A program made the position numbers and the translations under genes. This document shows positions 34,001 to 44,260 of a stretch of 64,000 nucleotides of DNA, piece by piece. Below the pieces are notes generated by a model, which was given only the letters and a program-made list of their open reading frames with translations, searched no databases and was not told the DNA's origin. This stretch comes from Papilionanthe hookeriana x Papilionanthe teres (lineage: Eukaryota > Streptophyta > Magnoliopsida > Asparagales > Orchidaceae), in the NCBI GenBank assembly GCA_022702705.1, contig CM040421.1, positions 70,240,121-70,304,120 of the forward strand, written 5' to 3'. Within the stretch, counting starts at the first letter, position 1, and the number at the start of each line of letters is the position of its first letter.

Positions 34001-35167
34001 TAGGGTTTTGTTTGTGGGAATGTTAAGGAAGATTTAGAAAAGATTTGAGGTTAATTGGAGTTGAATTGGGTGAGTTTGGGTTAAGTTTGGGTCATGGGTC
34101 CAAATTGGGCTTTAAGGCCCAAAGTGAAATTGGATCCAAATGTCAATCAAATTGGACTTGGATTTGGTTTAAATTGGTATTGGGAATGTTGAATTGAAGT
34201 TTAGAATTGAATTGGGCCAGAATTTGGGTCAATTGGATAGGTTTGGTTTAACATTGGGTTCACTTTGGGTTAAAATGGGTCAATTTGGGGGTTTTGACAA
34301 AAGTAGGGTAAATTGACAAAATTGGCCCATGGTGTAGTTGGACAAAATGAAATTGGGAATATTTAGGATTTTCTGGAATTTGTTGGGAATTTTCTGAATT
34401 TTTGGATTTTTAGGCCAAGAAGGGTATTTTGGGTATTTGGAGGGTATTGGGGGGTATTTTTGGAATCTTTGGTATTTTCGGGTATGGATGATCAATTTGA
34501 GTGATGTGGAGATGTTTGGGATTGATTTTGGAAAATTTTGGGTAATTTGGAAATTTTGCAAAAATTTGGGTAATTTCGAGAGTTTTGGGTAGGTTTAGTA
34601 GGTGTAGGGTCTCGGGGGTCAAAAATTGAAAATTTGGGAAATTGAAGATTGGGTAAACCTAGGTGGAAAGAAATCATTTTGGTTGAGCCATGAAGCCATT
34701 TCAAGCCCATATGAGCCATGAAAGGACTCATTTGAGGCATTCATCTATGTTGTTCCTAACCCTCTTGCCGAGGGCTTAGGGGTTAAGGACCATCCATGTG
34801 AATCACCTACATGAGTCGGGAGGTTAAGTTGGGTATGGGTGTGGTTTTAGGAAGTGTGTGGAAATGTAGTGTGTAAGTGTAGTGTAAGTCGGCCCCTTCA
34901 CTGAGACCGGGCCACCCGGGAGCGATCCTAAGGCCGAAGAGTCCTATATGAACTCATCCTTTAAACTTCCACATTTGATTTCAACCCTCTAGGTGATTAG
35001 GAGTCTATAGTCGAGTTTGTGGAGTTTACGGGGAGTTAAGAAGTGGTTTGAATTTCTAAAAGGTGGGTCCCAATTCTAGTCCTCTAAGATAGTCGAAGGA
35101 AAAGCCTAAGGCTAGATCCTAGCACTAAAAAGAAGAAGGGAAGACCTCATCGAAAATGAGGTCGACA
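28014..35167 (-). repeat. 3' LTR of element 3 (~7.15 kb)
   Basis: Minus-strand start TGTCGACC (35,167) and end at TGTCGGC (28,014). Its terminal part duplicates the LTR end: an inner AGAAGTTGTCGG at 28,064-28,075 lies about 55 bp from the outer end. The inner copy is preceded by GGTCGCC, which looks like a remnant of the old PBS complement. TTTAA array at about 30,120-30,390; CpG-rich island about 32,160-32,400; TATTTAAA at 32,964-32,957. It is inverted relative to the LTR at 13,053-20,356. No gene. Confidence 0.85.
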
Positions 35168-35560
35168 AATGGACCCCGATAGGTGTGGTGAGTGACGGAG
35201 CACACCGCGCGTATTGGTGTTGACCGAAGCGATCAACAAAACCAACACGGATGTCCAAGTGACGAACTTGGGACGAAGTAGAAGAGTTCTGGCTGGGGAG
35301 TGTCAAGTATATCTCTGGAACCGGAGATTCTTGAACTCTCGCTGGGGAAAGGAAAAGGAGGTAAATCCCAAATCACATGATCTGGGGGAATTTCGATTTA
35401 GATTTTATTTTGTTTTAGATTTTTATGTGTGAGTTTAGATTTCAACTTGGAGAGTTTTTTTTTTTAGATTGAAGTTTTGTCAAAATTAATTTGAGGGATT
35501 TGATTTGAAATGAAAATTGGAGTTACGAGGTTTTAGATGTAACATCTCCGACCTCGAAAG
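35168..35560 (-). other. 3' UTR of element 3 next to the LTR
   Basis: About 390 bases between the tandem array and the LTR. No coding sequence is recognised. The bases beside the LTR (ATCGGGGTCCATT on the minus strand) are only a weak polypurine tract. Confidence 0.5.
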
Positions 35561-36840
35561 AAAATTGAATTGATTAGATTGAATCGTTGCAATGAGAAGA
35601 GATCTCAGAGCAAAGTGGTGTTGGATGTAAAATCCTTAACCTCAAGAGTTTGATTTTTTTTTTTTTTGATGTATTTCATCGCAATAGGGAAAGAATCCTA
35701 AAGCGATGCGGTCTCGGATGTAAATCCTCGACCCGAAAATTTGAATTTTGATGTACTTCAGTGCTGATAGGAAAAGAATCCTAAAGCGAGTGCGAGTCTT
35801 GGATGTGAAATCCTCGACCCAAAAGTGTTTGATTTGATGTATTTCGGTGCGATAGGAAAATAATCCTAAAGCGGTGCGATCTTGGATGTAAAATCCTCGA
35901 CCCAAAAGATTTGAATTTTGATGTACTTCGGTGCGATAGGAAAATAATCCTAAAGCGATGCGAGTCTTGGATGTAAAATCCTCGACCCAAAAGATTTGAA
36001 TTTGATGTATTTCGGTGCGATAGGAAAAGAATCCTAAAGCGAGTGCGGTCTTGGATGTAAAATCCTCGACCCAAAAGAGTTTGATTTGATGTATTTCGGT
36101 GCGATAGGAAAAGAATCCTAAAGCGGTGCGATCTTGGATGTAAAAATCCTCGACCCAAAAGATTTGAATTTGATGTATTTCGGTGCGATAGGAAAATAAT
36201 CCTAAAGCGATGCGATCTTGGATGTAAAATCCTCGACCCAAAAGATTTGAATTTGATGTATTTCGGTGCGATAGGAAAAGAATCCTAAAGCAGTGCGATC
36301 TTGGATGTAAAATCCTCGACCCAAAAGAGTTTGATTTGATGTATTTCGGTGCGATAGGAAAAGAATCCTAAAGCGAGTGCGATCTTGGACGTAAAATCCT
36401 CGACCCAAAAGGTTGAATTTGATGTATTTCGGTGCAATAGGAAAAGAATCCTAAAGCGGTGCGGTCTTGGATGTAAAATCCTCGACCCAAAAGTTTGAAT
36501 TTTGATGTACTTCGGTGCGATAGGAAAAGAATCCTAAAGCGAGTGCGATCTCGGATGTAAATCCTCGACCCAAAAGGTTTGAATTTGATGTATTTCGGTG
36601 CGATAGGAAAAGAATCCTAAAGCGATGCGGTCTTGGACGTAAAATCCTCGACCCAAAAGGTTTGAATTTGATGTATTTCGGTGCGATAGGAAAAGGATCC
36701 TAAAGCGGTGCGGTCTTGGATGTAAAATCCTCGACCCAAAAGAGTTTGATTTGATGTATTTCAGTGCAATAGGAAAAGAATCCTAAAGCAGTGCAGTCTT
36801 GGACGTAAAATCCTCGACCCAAAAGGTTGAATTTGATGTA
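35560..36840 (-). repeat. 83-84-bp tandem repeat array in the 3' UTR of element 3
   Basis: Fourteen well-formed units begin with GATGTA(T/C)TTC at 35,668, 35,750, 35,836, 35,920, 36,004, 36,088, 36,172, 36,255, 36,338, 36,421, 36,504, 36,587, 36,670 and 36,753, ending at a partial unit at 36,835. One or two decayed units lie at 35,540-35,667. The core GTAAAATCCTCGACCCAAAA is nearly invariant. The array sits between the last ORF and the 3' LTR, where Tat/Ogre elements are known to carry variable tandem repeats that can seed satellites. Confidence 0.95.
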
Positions 36841-37593
36841 GACTTGAAGCCTGGAAAGATTGAATTCGGAAATTTGGAAATTTGGAAGGATGAGTTTGAA
36901 CTCGATTGAAATTTGATTTAAGATTTGATTTGAAATTTGGAAGATCAAATTTGAAATTTGATCGAGATTGGATTTGGAATTTGATTGAGAATCGATTTGG
37001 AATTTGTAAAGATGAACTTTGATTTTGAAGTTTGGAAAGATGGAATTTGAGATTTGATAGAGATTTAAAATCTGGAAAGATTGAATTTGAGATTTGTGTT
37101 GATTTCGTTTATCTTTTAATGGTTCAAATTTTATTTTATTGTTTATTTAATGTTCATGTGAACTTGGTGTTTGTCATTTTTCAGATTTTTTTTTTAGAAA
37201 GTTTTCTTTTATTCTCTTTTTTTGTTTTATTTCTTTTCTATTCTTTGTTCGAAGTTCATTTAACTTTAATGGCGTTTCCCAATCAATTTGCACAAAAGAG
37301 GTGAAGGCCAAAAGCGTGACATGGTCACTTTTATTTCAATCATGTTGAAAATACGTCGTACAACTTGATCTGGAATATATTTCATACAATCCATGTAGAC
37401 TCAAAACGGACTGTGTATGATCTTTGTTGATCCATCAAAAGAATCATCATCGAAAAATCCATGTACGAATAGTGAGGTACATGGTCGATAACATCACCTT
37501 CCAAGCCATCCTTGGCAAGGATGCGGCTGGATGTGTGTTGGAGGTGTGATATTTCCCATGTAACTCACGGCTCGTAAGGCGGAGGTTCTCCAG
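36841..37593 (-). other. Non-coding stretch between the 3' ORF and the tandem array
   Basis: A TTTGAAATTTGG-rich simple-sequence part (36,840-37,090) and T-rich sequence (37,120-37,260) give way to unique-looking sequence (37,270-37,593). I see no conserved frame in it. Confidence 0.5.
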
Positions 37594-39034
37594 CTACGGG
37601 TACGGTTGGAAATGGTAAGGTATTTCATTGTCGTCCATTCTCACGAAGGTAGCGAGATTCGCTCCACTGGCACTCCTGGTATGCAATGCTTTGCGATATA
37701 CGCTCCGTTACCTTGCGGTATCATGACGGAACCCACCGGTAAAGGTATCTTTACGGCCCTCGGAACTCACCGGGCACTGCTTATCCGGAGGTCGGATCCG
37801 AACATGATGTTACACTCATTCGGGAAAGAGGCCGTGCGAAAGGTCGACGAAGTCGTGGTGATCAATATGTGGGGGTATGCGGTCACCCTGTTTGTAGATG
37901 TTGATAATGCGGTATTGGGTATGCAATCTGCTGGCGGTACCCTCCATGTTATCAATCTTTTTACCATTCTCTTGATAGCGATGGCATCGGATCTACTTGC
38001 CCATGACGGAGTATTCCGGTGGGTTTCCCTTCTGTCTTCGACGAAGTTGTAGCGGCATCCGCATTGTATTGTGATTCTTCCTTTCCACGGAATCCATCTC
38101 CGGGGTTCCGAGTATGTGTTTTCCCTCGGGCGGCCTGCTCGGCCCATTCTCTTCGGATCCGGATACAATCCACGATTTCTTGTTGTTCATACTACGAGAA
38201 TACGTCGGTGTGTAGCTCGAGGCCTTCTAGTATGTTGATTCTTCTTCCTTTAATTCTCTCGAAGTATTCGAAAGTTTTCTTTTCAACATTCGCATTCTCT
38301 CCGGCTCGTATTCCGGAATGATCTGCGGATGGCGAGGCCTTGTGACATATTGTGGGATATATGGTTCGATCCCTTCACGTTCCCACTGCATACCTTGGCT
38401 CCTCGGGGATGATGCACGTCGGGACATCCCCGGGGTTGCTACGCAACAAGGTCATGCACTGCTGCGGTGGTTCTATCCGGTGGCGTGGTAGCCTTCTTTC
38501 TTCGATCTTACGGAGATTTCCACAGTTCTTTCGTTATTCTAGGAGCTGGCCTCCTTTCTTCGAGTTCCTGGTGAGCCGGTGTCCTTGAAGTGTATGTGCT
38601 GGCATCGACGATTGTCTCGTCGCGCCGGTCGCGGCTAGTTTTGTTAACATCTTACGGATACGGCGATTCTTATTCCTTCGTTGCGTGGGCGTGAGAGTAG
38701 CCCTCCGAACTTCTTGAATCTCCGCGGGCGCGGCGGCGACAAGCACTGCCCTCCGCTATAGCGACTACGGACTTCATTTTCTTGTCTTCTTCGGTGTTTG
38801 CTTTTCTTTTCTTGTTGTTGGATTGGTGGCTTGGGCCACCCACTTTCATCACTTGTACGTCCGGGCGGTTCTTCTCGGTTAGCTTGGGACCCGGTCACTT
38901 TCTTCGTCTTGTAGGCCTGCTGGTGCGAAATGCGAGTCGATCTCGATTATTGCTCCATCTTTCACCCTCTTTTCATCGAGTGCGAGGCTTACGCCATTCT
39001 TAAAGTTCAAGACCAACCGCCGTTCGACATTTCC
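37594..39034 (-). pseudogene. 3' ORF of element 3: ORF1-like N-terminus plus AlkB-like 2OG-Fe(II) dioxygenase domain
   Basis: Downstream of integrase and read across several frames. The N-terminal part (39,020-38,880) has LVLNFKNGVSLALDEKRV, resembling the LIFSFTNGLDFAVYKDEL start of ORF1. A basic part (38,690-38,640) has LTPTQRRNKNRRIRK, again like ORF1. From about 38,210 to 37,600 come ordered pieces of an ALKBH9/10-type domain: PRRWIPWKGRITIQCG, GNPP and VDPMPSL, GDRIPPHIDHHDF (HxD iron ligands, codons 37,869-37,861), FRTASFPNECNIMFGSDL, KIPLPVGSV, GNGAYIAKHCIPGVP (distal His 37,688-37,686) and ERISL (Arg 37,661-37,659). A stop lies at 37,596-37,594. Family members oxidatively demethylate nucleic acids, and plant ALKBH9B/10B act on RNA m6A. 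At least three frameshifts disable this copy. A pyrimidine-rich tract ending GCAG at 39,034 could be a splice acceptor. Confidence 0.8.
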
Positions 39035-39352
39035 TGCGAAAAGACAAGGAAAAGGATCGGAGGCTGTACTTAAGAACAAGAACATTAAGAAAATGTTTAT
39101 TAAAGATACATTTTTTTATTATTCTTATATTTTGAAATTTAACAGGAATGAAGTAAGATAAGATGAGGGAAGAGATTTGATTTGAAAAAGAAAACAAGGA
39201 AAACTTAATTATCACGATTTTATTTATCTTAGCACATTTTATTATTTTTGGGTTCGGACCCAATCATAAGTAATTACTTCGCCCGTGTTTCTTAGGGATG
39301 AAGAATTCATTCCTTCGAAACATCAGGTAGCGTAATACTTTTTCAAGTATCG

Positions 39353-40640
39353 TCAGTTGATTGGAAGCATATGTCGTTCTCCACGGCAATTCACTAGGCG
39401 GTAGGAACCTCCCGAGTATCTTGCTTCGACCACGAACGGTCCTTCCCGAGTGGGTTCAAATTTTCCTCCTATCTTGCGATGTGCGAGAATAGGTCTCTTG
39501 AGAACGAGAACTAAGTCACCAACTTTGAAGGTTCTTGGGCGGACCGGTTTGTCATGGGCTTGAACCATTTTAGCTTGGTATAGTTCTAAATTCCGTTCGC
39601 GCTGCAAGTCTTTTCCCTTCCAAGCTTTCTAATTCTTCGAGTCGTAATCTGGCGTTTTCTTCGTCGTGATCTTGTTTGCAATCTGCAATTCGAGTGAAGG
39701 AAGGCCGAACCTCTAAAGGTAACACTGCCTCGGACCCATACACCGGATCGTAAGGTGTGGCTTGAGTAGGAGTTACGAAGGTTGTCCGGTAGGCCCATAA
39801 GGCTTCTAACAATTTCTCGTGCCAATTTCTCTTATTATCGTCCGGGGTTTTCTTTAAGATTTGAACGAGAGTTTTATTAAAAGCCTCGGCGAGACCGTTT
39901 GCTCTTGGGTAGTAAATTGTCGAGTATCGCCGGTCGATTTCGTGTCTCTCGACAAAATTGTTGATTTGTGTGCTTCGAATGCTGACCCATTATACGAGAT
40001 GATCTGCGCGGCACTCCGAAACGGTGAGACAACTTGGTTCTTGAAAAGCTGCAGCACGTGGTGTGCTTTCACTTCTCTAAGTGGGCCTGCACGCCCGCTT
40101 GGAAAAGTAATCTGTAGCAGAAAGAATGAAACGATGTCCTTTCGAAGATGGTGGTTCTATTGGACCCATTATATTTGTGCCCCGACATTCAAATGGCCAT
40201 GACGCAATTGTCGGGGTAGCACATTTGGAGGTTGGTGTAGAACCGCTCCGTGCACTTGGCATTGGTAGCCCCGGCTCTTGGCGATTTTCATGCGGTCGGT
40301 CATCATCGAGGGCCGGTAGTACCTAAATGTTTTAATTTTTCATCTTCATTTTTGGACCCAGTGAGTGAGCGCCACGAGAGTCTGAATGCACCTCTTTAAC
40401 GATTTAACGGGCCTCGGACCCGCTTAAGCACCTTAGCCACATTTGATCAAAAGACCTTGTATAATGTGTTGTTTATTAATGCGTAGGACGAGAGTTCTTT
40501 TCTTGATCTGGTGGGCTAGCGACCTATCGTCTGGTAGCTTTCCTGTTTGCAGGTAGTACGTGTCGTATGTGATCTTACGTGTTTTCTGTCCTTCTTTCCT
40601 TGATTCTTTCTTCTTCGATTTGTGTATCATATACATGTCA
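39353..40640 (-). pseudogene. Integrase of element 3
   Basis: Minus-strand order: the RH-INT linker (40,640-40,440, YDTYYLQTGKLPDD), the zinc-binding region (EVHSD..GAH near 40,370 and CQVHG near 40,240) and the catalytic core. In the core, PTIASWPFECRGTNIMGPIEP and SATDYFSK (first Asp) lie near 40,220-40,100, then IISYNGSAFEA near 39,990, ANGLAEAFNKTLV (Glu) near 39,880, WAYRTTFVTPTQATPY (39,800-39,740) and the C-terminal FKVGDLVLVLKRP and GKFEPTREGPFVV (39,530-39,400). The second catalytic Asp is replaced by Tyr (codon TAT, 39,994-39,992), and the frames are broken. No chromodomain is seen, as expected for Tat. Confidence 0.88.
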
Positions 40641-40739
40641 AGCTGTGATAGGACCCGACATCCCGTGAAATGACACTTCTTGATTCATCTTGCAAACAGG
40701 CAAATTCTTTTTGCGAGACGGGCTAAAGCATCTGCTAAA

Positions 40740-41130
40740 GCATTCTCTTTTCTAGGAATTTTGTAGATTGTCACATTTGGAATCTGTTCAATAATTTGTA
40801 TGGCATGCGGAAGTATTGTTCGAGTCTTGGCTTTAAAATTCTGTAACGTCGGCAATCATTGAATGACTAGCTGTGAATCCCCGTAGATGTTGATGTACGG
40901 TATCCCACAAGTTTGAATAGTTAATTCCAATCCCGTTATGAGGGCTTCGTGTCTGCTTCGTTGTTTGTACACGGTTGTCAAGTGGTAGGAGTATCTTAAC
41001 ATCCCCCGCTCCGGTGTTATAAAGATTAACCCGATTCTGCCTTACCGGGCACTATCACTTGCGATTCTTCGTCTTTGTGTGCTGAAGATGCTCCGTTGAA
41101 ATACAATTCCCAACGTCGATCATCGGGGTC
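40740..41130 (-). pseudogene. Second, archaeal-type RNase H (aRH) of element 3
   Basis: WELYFNGASSAHKDEESQVIV near 41,110-41,050 is the first strand of the domain, where the catalytic Asp is expected (FDGAS); here it is Asn (codon 41,097-41,095). NNEAD...ALITGLEL follows near 40,960-40,910 and INIYGDSQLVIQ near 40,890-40,860 with the third acidic residue. A duplicated RNase H between RT-RH and INT is diagnostic of the Tat clade. Frame breaks are present. Confidence 0.78.
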
Positions 41131-41229
41131 TTCTAGGTTCATTATTTGTTCATCTGGCGAGATCGTCATTGAGGGGTCGAGTGGCAAAGGGTGTCTTTGC
41201 GAGGAAGTCTGCTAAGACTTGTCCCTTCA

Positions 41230-42590
41230 CAAAACGCGAGAGGCACGAAAGTTATATCGAATTGCAATAATATCGTGACCATGCGGCAAGTACGCCGGAA
41301 AGTGTTGGACGAGTCATCGAGTATTGCAATGGATTAAACTTCGAGATCAGGTTGACCTTGTGAAAGCATGTAGTGCACGAGCTTTTGAGCGAAGATCGGG
41401 GGCCAAACAATGCTTTTCAATTGCGGGATACCTTACTTCCGTCGGAAGTAAACGACGGCTTAAGTAGTAAAGAGCATTTTCTTTACCCTCATCATTGACA
41501 CAGGCTAACGGGGCTCAAGAGAGTCATCTAGAGCAGCAGTGTAAAGTATCGGCGGGTCTACACGGGAGGCTAAGGGCTGCTAAGACGGGAGGTGTCATTA
41601 AATATTGTTTAATGTCTTCGAAGGCCTTGGCATTTCTTTGAATAAATTTGGCGTCCTTTTTAACTAGTGCCGAAAGGCTGACACCTACTGACGGGTTTGA
41701 GATAAAGCGTCGAAGATATGCCCGACTTCCCTTGAAAAGATGTTAGTTGTTTTAGGTTTTGGGAGGCGGCATTTCTAAGATGGCTTTAATCTTCTCGGGT
41801 GATTTCAATTCACGATGTCGGACAACGAATCTAAGAATTTCCCGGAGGTGACGCCGAAGAAATGCATTTAGGATTCATCTTAAGGTTAAATTGTCTTAAT
41901 CGTTCGAAAACAATTCTCAAATCATACGAGGTGGTTTTCCTTTACTTTGCTTTTGATGACGACATCGTCCACATAGCACTCGACTTGATTGTGGATGGGA
42001 ATCATCAAAAATTCTTGTCATTGCTCTTTGGTAAGTTGCTCTGCGTTCTTGATCCGAATGGCATCACCGTGTAGCCAAAATACTCCGATCGGCGTTCTGA
42101 ATGTTGTAAGCTTTTCATCTTAGACCATTTTTATACGAGTTGTATCTGAAGATCCATCCATGAATGAGAATATTTCATGTGTGAGCAATATCGATCATCG
42201 GTTAAAAAAAGATTGGTAGAGGGGAATTCATCTTTTGGACATGCCTTGTTTAAATCTACGAAGTCACACAAATTCTGATGCGACCATTCTTCTTTAAATG
42301 GCACCATTGGCTAACCAGGTCGGGTATTGTTCTTCACGGACAAATTTAGCGTCTATTAGCTTTTTAACTTGGTATGACTTGTTGTTCGATTTCCGAACGC
42401 ATTCTTAAAGGACCTTGTCTAGTAAGAACCCAGTAGGATCTACTCCTAGCTTATGGTGCAACCTGCGGGGCTAATCCTGGCATTTCATCGTAGCTCCAAG
42501 CAAAACGAGTCTTTAGAAATTCCATTAATAACTTGATTATTTCTTCGGAGTCTTCTTTATTGAGTAAGGAGCTAACAAAGGTAGGTTTAG
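41230..42590 (-). pseudogene. Reverse transcriptase and first RNase H of element 3
   Basis: Pieces on the minus strand: KEFL-type pre-RT helix with RFAWSYDEMPGLAP (42,530-42,460), fingers and palm through 42,400-42,000, MPFG near 42,055, and the catalytic box VECYVDDVVIKS with YVDD at 41,975-41,964. Then come the thumb (FERLRQFNLKMNPKC, 41,910-41,850) and RNase H (NAKAFEDIKQYLMTPPVLA near 41,600; NALYYLSRRLLPTEVRYPAIEK near 41,470-41,400). The enzyme copies the RNA from the PBS-bound tRNA. Frequent single-base frameshifts split it into many short frames. Confidence 0.85.
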
Positions 42591-43259
42591 GCTCTTTGCT
42601 TGGTACACAAGTTAACTTCTGTTAACTCATGCATTGTGGATTTAATTTCTTCTTCGGGTCGGTGGAGCGTCTCCAATTTGTAAATCTTCGAGTTCGTCGT
42701 AGTTTCCATGCAGTTTTCATTGGACTTGCAAATGACAACCAAGCAAAATTGATATGCGTCAGCCCATTACTACTTGTGCTGAATCCGAGTCCATACTTTG
42801 AATTGGGAGGACGGCCGGAGTTATTCCATAACTTTCGAAATGTTGTGATTGGCCTTTTGTCCATTATTTGAGATAAGAAACCACGTTGAATTAAATTTTG
42901 AACACGGGGAAATTACCACTCGAAAGGCAATTCCATCAATTCGATGAAGTGACATCTTCGAATTATTACATTATTTTCAGTTTTGGAGGAAGAAGCACCA
43001 CGGTAGAATTTGATCGGCTTTATAGTCACTACGTACCTCTTTGACCTCCATACCTCGATCTTATTAGAATGGATCGGAGTTAGGGTCATAGTATGTACGT
43101 AGTGGTTAATTCTCGTACATTGATTTGTATTCTTTGTTCTTTTCATCTTCGAGGGAGATCTTGTATTGCGGCTTCTTTGACTTATTGTTGCGCTTCTTGC
43201 TTGATTTCTTTTTCTTCTTGAACTATCATCCCAATCAACATTGATGGCTGGTTTCTTCG
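42591..43259 (-). other. Protease-RT linker of element 3
   Basis: About 670 bases with fragmentary charged sequence (ELEDLQIGDAPPTEEEIKST near 42,690-42,630) and no domain. In Ogre elements an intron between protease and RT has been reported; I cannot define splice sites here. Confidence 0.5.
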
Positions 43260-44260
43260 CATTGTCCTAGTGTCTCTACCACGGCCTCGTCCCCGGCCTC
43301 GACCTCGGATGCGAGTTGTGGAGAAACCTACACCATCTCGCCGGAACGGGTGGTGGTGGCTGTTGGACTAGAACTTCAGGTTCTTCGTTGTCTCGAACTT
43401 TCTTTGCTTCATTTGTTATGGTATCTCTGGAGAAGATTGTTTTCTTTAATCGGTGCATAATATTTGCATCTTCATGGACTCCAATCTCATGTACGGAGAA
43501 TGGTTGTAAGTCACCTTTGATGCCTTGTTCCCCTCCATCGTAGTACTTGATGCTGCTTGGTGTAGAGATGATGGTACCATCTGTTTTCATGTATCCTTAA
43601 TTGACTAGTAGAGCGTTGAACGACGTTTGAATCGATTATATGAAATTTTGCGGTTGTCTTTGCTAAATCACGGTCTTCATCGGTAGCGTTATTGACCACG
43701 AGGGCTCTTTCTCTCCTTTACGTTGAATCCTCTTGTAACATTTTTCGGCCTCGACTCCACGAGCATCAATTTCCAAGTATGCTAGTGTTCGAAGACTCAT
43801 TATATTGATTAGTGCTCCTGGATCCACCAAAACTCTGGAGAGCGTAAACTTCCCAATCGTAACTGAAATGTACAACGGTCGGTTGTGATGCTGTCACAGT
43901 AGTAGGTCATTGGCCAGTGAAGGTAACACCTCGGCTTGTTCCTTTAACGAGCAAACCTCATCAAAGATCTCTAGGCCATTTGAGCTAAGCAAATTTCCAG
44001 GACAAAGTAAGACATGATCAGAGCTACTCTCATCTCCTTTGATAAGATGAGAGCATCGTAGATGCTCGGTTGTGACCAGTTTCCTAAGATGGGCTAGCAC
44101 GTTGTAGTCCACTTTGTTCTCCTGCGTCTCGGCTTCTTCTCGAATGGGTATTTCTTCTGCTGGGGTTGGTTCTTCTTGAACAACCACACCTTTCCTTTGT
44201 CTTTTGGACCCTTCTCGGAGGTAGAACTCTTCACTTCTCAAGTTGACTTCGCCAATTTCT
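43260..44260 (-). pseudogene. Protease of element 3
   Basis: VDYNVLAHLRKL (near 44,115) and ISVTIGKFTLSRVLVDPGALIN lead to the active site DPGAL at 43,824-43,810, where elements 1 and 2 have DPGAS. The second half (SSIKYYDGGEQGIKGDLQPF, 43,545-43,480) and KKTIFSRDTITNEA (43,450-43,400) match element 2 up to its truncation point. A proline/arginine-rich tail (PPPPVPARW, RSRPGTRPW) follows, absent from element 2 but partly present in element 1 at 12,985-13,015. Several frameshifts occur. Confidence 0.83.

Noticed and set aside
34280..34740. Lys/Pro/Ile-rich minus-strand frames
   Set aside because: Translations of the simple GGGTATTT/GGAATTTT tract of the LTR; the same tract in other copies has different frames and stops.
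37606..38052. 148-residue plus-strand frame with an open start
   Set aside because: It lies antisense to the AlkB-like domain of the minus-strand element. Its length is explained by the codon pattern of the opposite strand and it shows no family motif.
39861..40326. Plus-strand frames of 113 and 66 residues
   Set aside because: Both are antisense to integrase of element 3, whose catalytic motifs lie on the minus strand.
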